Source: Schistosoma mansoni
Taxonomy: Eukaryota > Platyhelminthes > Trematoda > Strigeidida > Schistosomatidae
Direction of reading: 5' to 3'
Length of the DNA: 64,000 nucleotides
NCBI RefSeq assembly: GCF_000237925.1
Contig: NC_031498.1
Coordinates: 12,687,906-12,751,905, forward strand
Notes under the pieces: model-generated
What the model saw: only the letters and a program-made list of their open reading frames with translations
Told to the model about the DNA's origin: nothing
Databases searched by the model: none
In this document: positions 41,035 to 56,000 of the stretch, piece after piece
Layout: every line of letters begins with the position of its first letter
Position numbering within the stretch: the first letter of the stretch is position 1
Program-made: the position numbers and the translations under genes

Positions 41035-44000
41035 GTGAGGTCTTTTAATAGGCTTGATAATGTAATAAAATTTCAGGCTATGGGAAGATCTGTTATTGTC
41101 TGATAGCGAAGAAGAAAATGAAGAGAAACCGAGATTAAGAACATCGTCTAGAACTATTGCCGTGGAGACACCAGTGGATAACAGTGATATGTTGATCAAA
41201 CCAGGTGATAAAAACACAGCAGAGAGCCTTTCTATTCTCAATCATGCACTACGTCCACCACCACCTTTCGTCAGTCCACTGTCCATTTTAAATGGTGACG
41301 GTTCTGGAACAGAATCTCCTATTCCAAATACTCACAATGGCTTTATGGATCTGGCGCAAATTGATGTTAGTAAACAAGATTCTCTTGATTCAAAGATGTC
41401 CGGGTGTGTTTCTGAGGTTCCGACTGAGTGTGTTGTGAGGTATGTTTTTTTCGTTAAATTATCTGTTACTATTATTGCTTGGTAATTTTTAGCGTGATTG
41501 GTTTCATAATTAGATACCTCGATCTAGTTCAGAGTTTTATCCGAAATGAACTGTGAAGTTATTTGTTGTTGCCGTCGATATTTCATGCCACTCAGTGGTG
41601 ACCACTTCTGTGCTGCAGGGTATACATTTTCGGCAATGTTGAATATCTCTCATAAGATACGTGCAAGGTTAAAGACGCTCATAATCGCAATGTCATGTTC
41701 TGGTTTACCCAATTCGATCTGTTAAACTAAGCTTAAACCTATCGGTATTCGGTAATATAAAGGTAACAGAATTTACAAAAACCTAAGTGTTTTGAATTTA
41801 ACTCGTAGATGCTCTTATCGTTAACATAACAGTTTTAGGCTAAATTAGGGTTTCTTTACGTCTTCTTATTCTTCGGACCAACTTTCCACTGTCATTTGTC
41901 ACAAGGCTTCCATTTTTCGGCTCAAACGACTCGTATGTATCTCCATTTTCTTCTGATTTCACTTTGAATTGTATCCCAAATGTAGCAAATGAATGTATCC
42001 ACCCTAACTATATCCTGATGTATATTTCTTTTATGTTGGCAAAAAATTTGGTCTCCATTTATAAACCTGAAGATTGTTCAAGCTCCTCTGATCTGGTTTT
42101 AGAGAGTTAATCAGTACCATTAATTTTGCACAATATATTCTCTTGATGGATTTCCTATGTGTTGCTCTGGATATTGTCCAGAATTTGAAAAAGAATTTTC
42201 TGGATTCGAAACCAAATGACTTGCTACATGTATCACGTAGTTTCCTAATGAACCAGAATTCGTGTTTCTTGATATCAGGGCCTCCTTCGATTTGTTGGAC
42301 GGGACTGTTATCGAGCACTGTCCATTAAAGAGGGGCGTGTTTGAGAATTTTATTATCTTGAAGGCCCTATATACAAACACCTCAAGACGAGTAAAGGCCT
42401 ACAATCACCTCTTTCCATTGTCTCATTCAAGCAGTGGGGTGCAACAGGGTTTCCCACTCTCACCATTCCTCTCCAACTCTGCCATCAATGACGTTCTGCG
42501 AACAGTTGTGATGGGTGTAGGCAATAGTGGTGTGGACTTGTTACCTGGAGAAAGACTTTTCGACCTTGAGTGTGCGAATGATATTGTCTTACTGCGCGGT
42601 GATACCTAAGCCATGTAATCCGCACTTGTCCAACGCAAATCAGTCCCAACGCACCGTTAAGTATCAGTTCCCTCTGAAGGTTGCAGGTACGCATTAGTGA
42701 CGAATACAAACTAGCAGGGGGTAGAGTTTCCTCTCGACCATCTACAACACATTAGGTTTCCACTTAACTATAGTTAATCAGTCATTTTTATGACTTCCGG
42801 ATACAATTGCTGTGGAAAGTTCGTGTGTGTTCAACAAGGTTATCATTTATTTAAACACAAATATTGGTACAAGAGAGCACCAGATATATATGCGCCACAC
42901 ATATCTCATTTGATTTGTGTGAGGGCTGTGATACTGCCCGAGTGCCCGAACCGAAGCAGGTGGTTTTCTTAGGAGGCCACACTCTGAGCCTTTGACCTTA
43001 AGGTTTAACCCACAAGGCAGTGGAACATCGTGAGGAGATGCAGTCCCATGGTAGCCGGTGACCAACGATTGATTCATACGCCATTTGTTCCCTCAGGATA
43101 CCGGAGCCCATGTGCACCATTGGTTTTGAATCAGGGTTTCCCAACTCCCCTAAGGTTTACCCATCTAGATTTACAATATTAGCCTGTTATACTAAAATTG
43201 ATCCTTATTCAAAACGTCTGTGTGCAGACATTTTTGTGGTGCTTTTAGGCAAAGTATTTTTCGTCCCTAGTTCCTCGTTTTATGGAAGGTCATTTATCAG
43301 AATATTTTCACTCCAATTAGTGATTACGTAATCTACAGGGGAGTTTTTATCTACCTTTTTAGAGCTGCACTAATTTCATATGAAAGTTCCTTTGTAATGT
43401 AATTTTATTACTCTGTTACCCATTCATGAATAGTTTTACTAAATAAATTTACCACTTCGAAAAGCGATTTTTGATGCTTTATGAACTATAATGTCCAACA
43501 TGTAGTAACACTAGTTTCGCTGGTATGAATTGATACGATTGAATAGTATATTTGTCAACCCACCCTCAGTTTTACCATGTGTATTATTGTAAAGCTGGTT
43601 TTTCTTTTGAAAGCTCATTATGCTGTCAACTGCTTACATGGGTTTGAGTACTTACAATTATTGTAGTGTTACGACAGTAGTTGCTCCTATAGGAGAAGCA
43701 TGTATTTGGTTTTAGCATTAAACGACGACTACTATGTTTAAATACTAAGAGGATTTATAATGTATCCAGTCATATGATTAGCAGCTGCCAGAAGTGTACT
43801 TATGGTTGTTGACTGCTCACAAATATAACCTTAGTATTGAAATAAGAAATGTATTTTAAAAGCTGTTATATTGAAGTTTGTACCTTTTCCTATTTCAATG
43901 AACTAGCAAATCTGAAAATCCAATGTACTTATCTGGAAGTCGACCATCTCCTTTGACTACAGAAAATCCATTACGAAAACATTATCCAGAAGATTTGAGG

Positions 44001-47000
44001 ACATCCGTTCCAATCAACAGTTCAAGTGACAATAACAACAACTTTTCTAGCAGGTTGACGACAGTTACAAGCACCACAACTCCAAAGTTGACAGTACAGA
44101 AACCGATTCCAGTGTTAAATGATAAACCCAATTCCAACCATGATATCTTAATTAAACCACGTACTGATACAGTAACAAATAGGGCAAATGAATATTTCAT
44201 TGAGCATTGTAAGGGTCCCGAAACCAAAAAAAGTTTCATTCAACGTTTACTTTTAGAATCAGGACAGTTTTTAACTCAGAAAGACTGTCTGATCACAGAG
44301 CTCAGCCCAATCCATCATAATGACCTAATTAATATACCTACAAAACCATCCCAGGCAATCGAAGAAAAATCTGTGTTTACTGAACAAAAGTCGGAAAAAG
44401 TAACCAATTCTCCTAATGTTAATCGAACACCATCAGATGATTCGAATTCAAAAATCAACTTCAAATCATCGCATCAAGAATGTACCCGCTCAGATGGTAA
44501 GAATGTAACACCTGAAAAATCAAAAACAATGGGTCACCAGTCGCTATTCCATTCTAACCGTCGAAAAGATGTTGAAAAAGTGGATACTCGAACTGAAGAT
44601 AAGACTTCTAAACTTAATTCTGTTTCCGTTACTCAGGAAGGATCGAATGAATCACCCGTTAACCGTAATTGCCTTTCCAGTTTATCGTGTCCCGTTGAGG
44701 AATACATCCCACCTACTACAAACTTAATTTCAGGACTGGCGAGACCTATCGATACACTAGAAAAAGAGCTCAACAGATCAGATGTCAATGAGATCACGGA
44801 AAAAAAGACGGGTATTAATGAGGTTCAGACTCTTATTACAGATATGGATAAATCTCACAGTTATATGAATAGTTCCAGTAGTATGCCGCCACCAACTCAC
44901 GATTCCACTGGTAAGAAGCTAAAAAGGCGATCAAAATGCAGCTCAAAACTTACAATATCCAAGGAGTCAGTCACCACATCTAGTTCTGAGTTATCGACTC
45001 ATAAACAATCACAAAATGATTCTGATATGAAAAAGGATATCAATGACTTTGTTCCCTTAGTTCAGAATACCGTGGGTATTTATCCCCTTCGTGATATCCC
45101 ATCTGACTGTTGGATATTTTCTGACTTGACTGTAACCAAAGTTCGTAATAAAATACAACAATCTTTCTCTCGGACGTCAAATTCCTCACCTAAGAATGAA
45201 GAGTTTCCCATTGGTTTTTCTTCGTCTGATTATCATTTAATTAAGAAAATGAGAGATATTTTGCGTGGCGCTGTTGAAAATGACAGTCCAGTAATCTCCA
45301 GGACCAATCAAAGTAGACGTACTCGTTCCAGGTCACTTACGGGTATTTTACTCGTCCCACCACCCAGTTTCACTGCATCATCTGAAACGGAACAATCACC
45401 CCATCTAGCAGACGAACCTTCGTCTCATAAGGGCTATCATGATATTTACACAATGACGTCGCCTCATCTTAGTCGAACTACCATCTTAAATGATGTAGAT
45501 GTTCAATGTGACATATGGCCTAGCAGTAGTAATAATAATTTGATATCTAGTCGTTTTGTTTCACAGTCTTCCGTTGGTATAATTAGCACTCCTACTCAAA
45601 AGCCACTTGGCACTGTGCCTCCAATTCTCCGTGATCCAGTCTGTGATCTTACTAACTTGTCATCAAATATTGCCCAGAATTTACCGCAGTTGGGTGGTCA
45701 ATCGCTCCCATGTATGAACCTCTCTGATAGTTTGCTTTTTATTGAGGAGCAATTTGGCAGGATCATCAAACAGGAGAATGAAAAGTAAGATTATAATTGT
45801 TGAAATTAGTTGTCTTATTATGCATGATTTTCATTTTTTCTTGATTAGAATCAGTCCTTCCGTATGTTTTGACAGTTTCTAGTAGTGGATTCCAGAACAC
45901 ATGCAACATTTAGTTTTGAGTTCATCAATATTTTATGTTTATCTAATCAAGTACTGGTGTTCTCACACTTATAATCAACATCCATCGCTTCAAACAGTTA
46001 TCAGATTGTTAAGGTACAACAGTCATCTCTTATTATAATGAGTACTGTACATCAGCATAATTTAGTAATTCTAAGGGAACGTTATAGTTCAATGCAAGTA
46101 CCCTAGTAATTAAACATTGCTAAACCTAATTACAGTTGCCGAATCTTAACTCTTCGTACAGTGTAACTAGATCCAAGCTTTTTATGTATTATTTGTCTCC
46201 TAGATTTGATAGATCCATTAGCTGACTTAATTATTATTTGCTTGCTCCTGTGATATAAATATTACAATTCGTATACGTTTAAATGCAGTCGTGTTCTAGA
46301 GTAATTGTTTATTGTTATCTCCATAAACGTTAAGCATAAGGGAATACCCCTCAGTGAGCAGATGGCTTTATCTTCCATATTTCGTTATCATTGCTTCACA
46401 ATGGAGCTGTTGATCAGCAGTTTATATATTACATTTTCTTTAATAAATGTTAAGTTTTAACTTCATTCTACGTGTCAACTATTTTGTAAAGCAATTTAGT
46501 ATTGTTAGCTGTCACATTAAGGTTATATGGACCTAAAATTGGCTACTGAGCTACATCTTTTTAGTTGGGAATAGTTGTGGAAAACAGAACTAAAACTAAG
46601 TTTTATATTGTGTATCTGTTTTTAATGTCGTGATGGACAATATCACTTTGTTTTGATGTAGTGGAAATAAACATTAACAATGAAATATGTTTGTTTCCAC
46701 TAAACATGTAATGTATCAAGTCAGTACAATTTTCCACATTCAACGGTTACAGTGAACATTTTACTTTAAATTTTCTGTTTCATGAATTATTTAAGAATTT
46801 AATACGTATAATGTTTATTTTATTTTTAATTTTCCTTGATAGACTACAAGATAGTAACCCATCGAGTGAAATATTCAAAGCAGAAGAATGTAAATTCGAA
46901 GCATCTAAATGTTGGAAAGCGTTAGTTAGCGCTATATCCTCTTGTTCCCGTGATAATAGTTCTAGTGAAGTACTAAATCGTTCACAGATGCTTCTTAATT

Positions 47001-50000
47001 TACAACCGCTTCATGAATATCCGGTACAAATGACTAAGTCAGTAAAACACTGTTTAGCTGCTGCATACATCTTTGAATCCAAAAGTGAAATACTCAGGGC
47101 TATTGATATGCTTACTGAAGCAGCTAATCAAATTCAGCACTGTGTTCGTCGAATGCATCGTGTCGAAGCAAAATTAACTAAACGTCGTAGTCATCGAACT
47201 GAAGTAGGGAATTCTCCTGATACAAATGAATTAACAGTAAAAGTTAAACGCGACGCTAGTTGGATGTACTTATGGTATTATGTTTTAATGAGAATCAAAG
47301 CTGCCGTTGGATTTCATACATACCGTTTAAGATTACAGTCAATAGACAACTTGCGTGAAGAGGTAAGTTTGTCTTTGTTCTATTTTTTTGGATATTAGAT
47401 TTATTATTTAGTATTCTTGATAAGTACATATTCTCCATAAATTATCCTGTGAAATATGTTCAACGGTAGGAATTTTTACCGTTAATATACGTTTATATCT
47501 CCAGTTGGTTGAACAAATTCAAACTTTGTCTATATCAAACTATTAAGGATCCTAACTAATTCTATCTTTATCTCCAGCCATTTGTAACAGTTATAGTTCA
47601 ATATAACCATAAATAATATGACAGTATTTGTAGGATTTAAAAAAGAAAATAGATAAACGTTAATAAATACTAGTCGAAAGGAGAAGAAGCAGTTAGTCAA
47701 GTTTTTTACGTTTTTATAAATTCTGTGTATGAACAAACTTGATCATCCTCAGCACAAGGTTTAATTTCAATATGTGCATGATCGAAATTGAAACCTATTT
47801 GATACTCGACCTAAATATGATTGTAGGGTTCCTACTGTATTTCTTGCAAACTGTTTCAACTTTATCGCTCAATTTTGGGTTTTAAAAGTATCGAAATGTC
47901 ATATTTAACAAATTTTCAGTTCCAACGAAACCGGTAATATAAGATGATATCAATCGCTGATGAACGCTTTTCACTATACTTAAAGACCTTACAATTTCAC
48001 TCATCTAAATAGTTCTCCAACAAGTTTAAGCGGTACTACTGAAACAGCAGTGCTATAAAAATAGCACTCGGCCAAAGTCGTTTATTAGGAAGAGTCAGAT
48101 CTCGTGATAGAATGGGATTCTATTTATTGAAGTGTTGTATATTCAGTTCTAGAGGCTGGAGCTAGCATGTGCAATTCTGGTTTTTGGTATGTAAAGATTG
48201 CTCCTGTGTGTTAAACCTTTACCAAAAATCTCAAACAACCATATACTTCATTGTCTCAGCTAGTTATGACTTTTCACTATTTAGGAAAGTCATGAAAATG
48301 GTTTCTTTCTATGGTACAGTACTTATAACAAACGTAAAGATCAGTCAGTCAGTCACAACGTAGAACTTCGTACGTGCGTACATCAGTTCGAGTTGCCATA
48401 CCACATTAACACAGAGATGCAGTTGTCGATTCAAATCCCACAGTGGTAGAAGTAGTAAGATTATAAGCAGTAATCCGAAAGATTAGGGTTTGAAGATGTT
48501 GAAGTATAATATAGTGAAATAAATTTGGAAAGAGAAAAAAGATAGACATGAATAATTCAGAAGATTAGAATTTGGGAGAACATGAAGAGTGGATGTGCCT
48601 TTGCCATTGCAAACGATTTTCAGCCATGTCATTCAAGATCTCTAACCATCGATTGCTATCATCTCATGGATCCCAACCAGGTAGTCTACACCTACCAACA
48701 TGGCTCAGTCCACTTGTCAGTGACTTCATGGATTTATGTCACGTTTTGGTCTGGTTGCCTCTAGCTTTCTTTCAGCCTACTTCTACACCATAAAACATCG
48801 TTCGTCGGGGCAGTCGGTGGTTGGGCATACGTAACACGTGTCCCAGTCATCTCAACTGATGAAGTTTTACGACTTCATAAATCGGTTTGCCATCCTTTCC
48901 TAGTACCCGCTTCCTAATTAGTGCATTACTTACTCGGTGGTCTCACGATATACGAGCAATGCTTCGAAGACACCTATGATCGAATACTAGTAGCCTAGGA
49001 ATATCCTCTACTCTTATCGGCCATGTTTCACTGCCATAAAGTAGGATGGAACGGACTGCTGCACAGTAAACCCGTCCTTTGGTTGGTAGACGGATATCTC
49101 TCCTACGCCATAAATAACGCAAGTTGGCAAAAGCTAGACGAGCCTTCTGTATCCGTGCTGAGATTTCGTCACACACCAGACCACAAGGGCTGATGAGACT
49201 CCCAAGATAAGTGAAGCAGTCAACACGCTCAACTTCTTCACTCCCTATCATTAGTTCACGTGCCAATGCAACCCTATCCTGAAGTAACATTTTGCTTTCG
49301 AGAGGAAGAATCGCATCCCGAACATGCCCGCATTGGTGTTTATGATGGTCAGAAGACTTTGCATTTTGTCAGCGTCTTCACCAAATAAAACTATGTCGTC
49401 GGCGTATTCTAAGTCAACAAGTGAATCTCCTGGTAGAAGTTCAACCCCTCTAAATTTGGATGAGGAAAGTGTTATCTCTAAAAGCATGTCAACTACAAAG
49501 TTAAACAAGAATGGCTAGAGTGGACATTCCTGTTGAACACCACTTGAGGTAATCAATTCTGATGACAGTTCGCCATAGGCTCTCACTCGGTCAGTTGTGT
49601 TCGTGTAGGGAGCCTTTATAAAGTTAATGTACTTCTTTCAGTGACAAACACTGCCACGGAACTTCACGATCAACGGAGTCAAATGCCGCCTTAGGGTCGA
49701 GAAATACTACTATTGTGGGGCGTCTGAATGTGTATCTATGTTCTAGGACCTGACGTAGTGTGAATATCTGGTCTATACAACCATATCCAGGTGGGAAACC
49801 AGCCTGGTTTTCTCTAGTCTGCTCTTCACGAGCTTTGCTTAGGCGTCGAAGTATTATTGAAGCTAATATTTTAGACACTATATTAGTCAAACTGATTTGT
49901 CTGTGATTGTCACAAGAGGACTTTTGTCCTTTCTTATAGACTGACACAATCAGTGATTGGTACCTGTCAGATGGAATTACGTCCAGTTCCCAAATTCTAC

Positions 50001-53000
50001 CTAAGACCTCAGTCAATCTCGCTGCTAGTACTGAACCGCCATCCTTAAAATTCTCAGGGGTAAACCTGTCAGGGCCTGCTGCTCTCCGACGCTTCAGATT
50101 TCCTATAGCTTTTCCAACCTCGTAAAGAGTTGGAGGATTTACATTAACTTGTCATTCAGGTCGACTGGGGATCGTGAGAAACCGAAGTGTAGCTGATGGC
50201 CAGTTGAACTTACCCCTAAAGTGTTCTACCCATCGATCCAATCTCCTGGCTTGAGAGTGAAATATATGTCCATCTTTTTCCGAGATAGTTTGACTGATAG
50301 TTAGGTTCCTTATACCGGTTTCCTTAACAAATCTGAATAGCTGTCTGCTGTTACCTATTGCCGTTGCCTTTTCCATCTCTCTTGCTTTCGCTAACCACCA
50401 CTGTTCACGATCATTACGTAGGCTTCTTATTAGCCTGCGCTTAAGCTGACTCCACTCTTCGTTATGTTCAGAGCCAGGTGGGATGAGTTTACAAGCATCT
50501 ATCAGTGCGGTAGATGCTGCCGAGGTCCATTGTTTCTCACTAACCTTATGGTTTACCTTACCAGCGGATATCACTGCTGTTTCCACAGCTTTTCGGATGT
50601 CGTTCCATGCTGCCTCGGAGTGGGCACAACTTACATGGCTACCTAACTGTTTTTCTAGTTGTTCCTGAAATATATTCTTAGCTTGTCTATCATTAAGTAG
50701 AACATTAAGAGGTTTCCTTGCAGTGTCTTTCCTACGTCCAGTAAGACGCAGACAGGTACGTGCTCGCACTAGAGCATAATCTGAATCTGAGCATGTGCTC
50801 CAGAATGAGCGACAGTCTTCTATCGAGCCCTTCCATCGGTGGCTGATAGCGATGTGATATATTTGGGTCCAACGTTGGGACGAATTTGGGGGTCGCCATG
50901 TCGAAAGATGTTTTTCTTTGTGCTTAAAGCTAGTATTTGCAAGAAACAGACGGTTATCTGAGCATAGCTGCAACAGACGGTCGCCATTATCTGTTCTTTT
51001 AGCCACAACACCATAGGATCCATCCAGGTGTCTTTCCCTACCTACTTGAGCACTAAAGTCACCAGCCACTATCACTACATCAGAGCGCCTAGCTTTTCGG
51101 AGAAGGTCGGAAAGCTTTCTGTAAAACTCATCTCTTACATCATCTGAGCTGCAGTCAGTGGGAGAGTAGGCAGAGGCAACGACGAGTGTCCCTATATATC
51201 CGAGTCCTTACTGTTCCATTTAGTCGGACAGCGCACAGACGACTGTCTACTGTGTTTCAGTCTAAAAGAGCTAGTTCTGCCCTAGGACTTAATGCTATAC
51301 CTACGCTAGCGAGGCCACGGGAAGCAGCGTCAGGGCTTCCAAATACACGAAGCGTGAATCGAGTTGGTTCTTTATTGTGACATGGTGAGGTCAAGTGAAT
51401 GACTCTACTCGGATCTTGTATGCGCGTTTTGGAGACGCAGCACACATCGATGGTGCGAGATTTTAAAATTCCTAGCTAAGGAGGCCTGTTGTCCTATTTG
51501 GCATAATGTTCGGACGTTCATAGTTCCTACATGTAGTTTGGAGCGTGGTTTCAGGAGACCAAGAATGACGTTCCATGTACTCGAATCGTTTGCCCTAGCG
51601 GTGCGAGGTGATAAAAGGACGTGAGAAGGGTTAGTCGTGGAGATAAGAGAGTTATTAGGAGGTGTAGAAAGGATTTGAATGTGACCAACTTGGTCTCGTG
51701 TGCTGTTACGGGTATGGGTGCTGATACCACTTGCCGGCTACCCACACCGTGGAAGGGTATTTCTCGAGGAACCTGAAAAGGAAGTTGGATTTATGTTGGT
51801 CTTAACGACCTGGGAGCGTGACCGCAGAGCCCAAAGGATAACTGCTTGAGGCTGGTCACTCACGGCCTTTTTGTGGGGGATCTTCGATGTGTTAGCTCCG
51901 CTCTTCAAAGGGCCTTACCGCCAGAGACGGAAATCCATGAGGTAAGGTGAGACGTGACATTTTTAGGGTCGACCTTTTCTAACCCTTTCCTTCCTTGTGA
52001 GAAGGCAGCATCGCTGCAGATGCAGGTTGTCCAAGGGAAACACCTTACTGCTCTTTCATCTATCTACAGTCAGAAGTACGAATTCGCCCTCAGATCTTGA
52101 GTGGCTGCTTCTAGTCTTACCGTTCTACAATCGACAAGCCTGGCATGGTAGAACCTACAGGAACATATGTTCCAGCCAATATAGCTCTGTTGGGTCATCA
52201 CGATAGGCAAGCCCGACCACCATGTCACGGTAGCAGCTACGGTCGGGACAAACGTAAAGATGCTAATCATCAACCAATTTTCTTCATTTTTGACAACTTG
52301 TCGTGCAGTAATATTGCATCCTACAAATACCTCGAATATGCCTTTTGGGAAGTAAAAATGTCTGTTCACTCAGTATCTACAAGGTTGAGTGCCCTAATCG
52401 ATCGTCTAGGCACAAGATTCTCTTGGGAGGTTGGTGACCTCGACTCGGGGAACGACGACCATCTACTGCTTTGTGCAAATTACATTGTGGAGGTGAGTAC
52501 TTGTGTTCTGATTATACGTAATTTCAAGTATTGAAATCGATGAATAGAATGCTGATCTATATATGAACTCAGTGATAAAATGTAGCTGATTAGTGGCTGC
52601 TTACAAAACCGTATGATTGACTTAAGTCCTCGAATAAGATCAAAGACAAGACCACTAACCAGATGATTAGTTTTCTACGTGAAAAATAACGTGCTTCTAT
52701 ACAAAATATAAACCTGAATTAAGCATAATGAATTGTGTATGGACGGAGTAAATCAGCTTGTAGGTAGCTAATTCTCCAATCAATTAAGATATGACTGCTA
52801 AGCCTAATTTTTGAACGTTTTATCGGACCGCAACCTGATTTTGTCCAGTACCATCTTCCGACATGGTCATCGCCGATGTATTTACTGCCTGGCCCGACCG
52901 TTGCTGCTACCTTGACGTGGTGGTCGGGCTTGCATATCGTAATGAACCAATCGAGAAACCTATTTATGAAAGCGTGTAAACGGGTTAAAAGCAGCAGTTA

Positions 53001-56000
53001 CATCTGGTGATTACTGAAATTTGTTTCAGTTCATTCTAGCGACTTAAAAAGAATACTGATGTCAATGAAACACCTTGTGAGGCTGATTACACTCCAGTTA
53101 GTCACATTCGGAGGCACCTTAGATGATGACCGAAGTTCTAATAGGAACAGTTCAACTGGTCTGTAGCCCTATCAACATCGATCAGACCGTTCTGCACTCC
53201 TTGATCGGTGACTACCAATCCACCTAACGATGGGAATATCTGCAAGGAACTCCGATTTCTGAAGCCTCAGAAGCCAACGGGGACCAGACGATCTGCTCTC
53301 AGCCATTTTTAAGAAAATTGGCAAACATCTGGCTTTACAAGCAACTGGGTTGTTTGGTAATATTTAAGAAACAGTATTCTATGATCGTGGAGTGAAGAAA
53401 TAATTGTCCCCTTCCTTAAAATGAGCTTGGATGTTCTATGCAAAAACTATCGTGGGATAAGTCTTTCCTCGATTGTCTTCAAACAATTGATTTCCGTCAT
53501 ACTCCACATGTTAAGATCTTTATTACGAGCTAGTTACTCTTATTGCTTATTATTATTCGGACACTTTACTTCATTTAACTAGTCCCTAGATCAGAACACA
53601 GTTAAAAAGGAACGAAATTATATCCCAAATAACAAAGTTGGATGGGAATAACAATCACAATGAGAAAAACGTTAGTCTATTCATAATTTTACACAAGGAA
53701 ATTCTAGAATAATTTCAAATCATCCATGAGCGCTAATTGCCCAAGAGATGGCCAATCAATCTGGTCCAGCACAATCCTACATGAAACGTGGTTTAATCCA
53801 ATCTATATACTGCTAACCGCAGATTGTACAGAACCTATTGATGACTGATTCCTAAGGAGCAGCCTGGTTTCTGATTAGGTCATATTTGTATTTCAGAGGG
53901 GGTTTTGTGGAGAATTTAGTATTTTCATAGTTGTATTTATCAAGTCTCCTCTCTTCACCAAATGCTTAAACATCCCCACACTTATTGCAGACCAATAGTC
54001 GTTGTTTCTTGATATCAGAGCCTCCTTCAATTCGTCAGACAGGAATGTTCTCTGGGATTGTCTATTGAAGAACGGTGTGTCCGAGAATTTTATTAGTATC
54101 TTGAAGGCCCTATATACACGTGCCTCAAGATGAGTGAGGGGATACAGTCACCTTTCCCCATTGTCCCAACACAACAGCGGATAGGCAGTTTCTCCTAATC
54201 TCACTACTCCTCTTCAACCTTGGAATTGATAACATTGTTTTGTTAACAGCTCTGACGGAAGTAAGGAATAACAATGTGGATCTGTGACCTGGAGAATAAC
54301 ATTCCAACTTTGAGTACTTGGATGACTGGTTTTGTTGTGTCGGGCAGTCTTTCGATTCTGATACTGATATACACACTTCCTTTGCTCATGGCCAACCAGA
54401 TACATCGGTGAAAAACACGGAACAGATAGGAAGCTTTATCGGCTAACGTGGATTGAAATGTATCCTCGAATAATTGAGTTATATTTCAATCAACAGCATG
54501 CATTGAAGAATTGAGCCAAACATCGGTCACCAGCATGGACTCATCTATATCTCGTTTAATATTTGGTTTTGAATCTGTGTGTCTGATAGGCGCAAACTAT
54601 CAGTTTTGCTATGCGATAATAAACTAGCTACGCAGATCGTACTTGATTGATTAGCTGTCAATTAGTGTCCGTATGTAGTGGAACTATTCTGCTAAGTGGT
54701 AGGTAGTTTATGATATGTCTCTGCGGTTTAGGTCTATGGTCTATCGGTGTATCACAAGTTTCAGGTTGGAGTTCTGGAAATCATGGATTTAGTGACTTGA
54801 GGCTTTAACAGGTATCAGCTGTAGAAGATTCCATTCACCCATTTTCAATTATTCTTAGTTGATTTTAAGAGTCAAAACACATTCGTACATACGCTACTGA
54901 AAGGGTATGTAACTCAAATCCAGAGTAATTAAACATTTTCACACTATATTAATGTTATCGGTCAAATATTCGTTCACATATTTCCAAGTATTTAAGTGAT
55001 GGATAAGTTTAAGTACAGTATTCATACACAATTTTATGTGTTAGATAATACTGAAGCAATTAGTCCCTTTGATAAATTTCTATAGTGTAATAAGAAGACG
55101 AAAATTATCAGAACTATGTGATATATTAACGCAATACATTTCGAACAATCTGATCACACATATACTTGTTAAGAACATTTATATATAAAAATAAAAGGTC
55201 AACTAGACTGGAAATAGAGGGTAAGAGGAGACAAGGCTAATCAAGAAAATAATGTGAAAACAATTTGAAACCTCATCACTCTGGATAATAAGCTAATATT
55301 ACCAGAGTAGGTTTAAGGTGAGAACAAAATGTTTTTAAATACACAAAGGGGGTATGAAGTTTCGTATGGCTAAGGTTTCAATAAACCTTAGTATACGCCC
55401 TTTTACACTTTTATACAACACCACAAAATCCGAGTTTAGATCAATCTTATGGCCTGTTTCAATTATGTGTTTGGCAATAGAGGATGATGGATGTTTATCC
55501 TTTACTCTTATTGAGTCATTTGATTTTGTTTCTGCAACCATTTAGGTGCATGTTCACACACCCTAATTTTGAGATCACGATTACTCCTCCCTATGTATGT
55601 GTGGCTACACACGCATTTAAATTAGTAAACACAATGGGATGCGACGCGATCGTTTTCATGTGTTTTACGTTTTCAATGAAGCATGGACCTTGTTCTTTCT
55701 TTGATAATGGCCTTTGCTGCGTAACACGTATTGTTAATGACTGATTTAAGCGTTTGTTTCAATAAAAGGCTATTTGAATCACCTCTAAATGGTAAGGTGA
55801 TATAGACAGGCTCTTTTGCTGCCAAGGCTATAGTAGGTCTCTCTATACCATGAACTTTCTATCTATTTATGAATTTAAGGGGATAGCCATTTTCCATTAA
55901 TGTTTTGTTTAGCAACCTAAAATCATCAATAGCGTCATTTGTGCAAATGCGATCAAGCCTGTTAAATAGACACCTTATCAAACCCCGTTTGAAATGCGCA

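Larger units (their letters stand above)
41440..43906. other. AFF-like intron with RTE-like fragment and non-autonomous repeat
   Basis: The intron holds the LINE fragment at 42262-42603 and the repeat at 42843-43151. The remainder is AT-rich with no coding signal. Confidence 0.7.
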
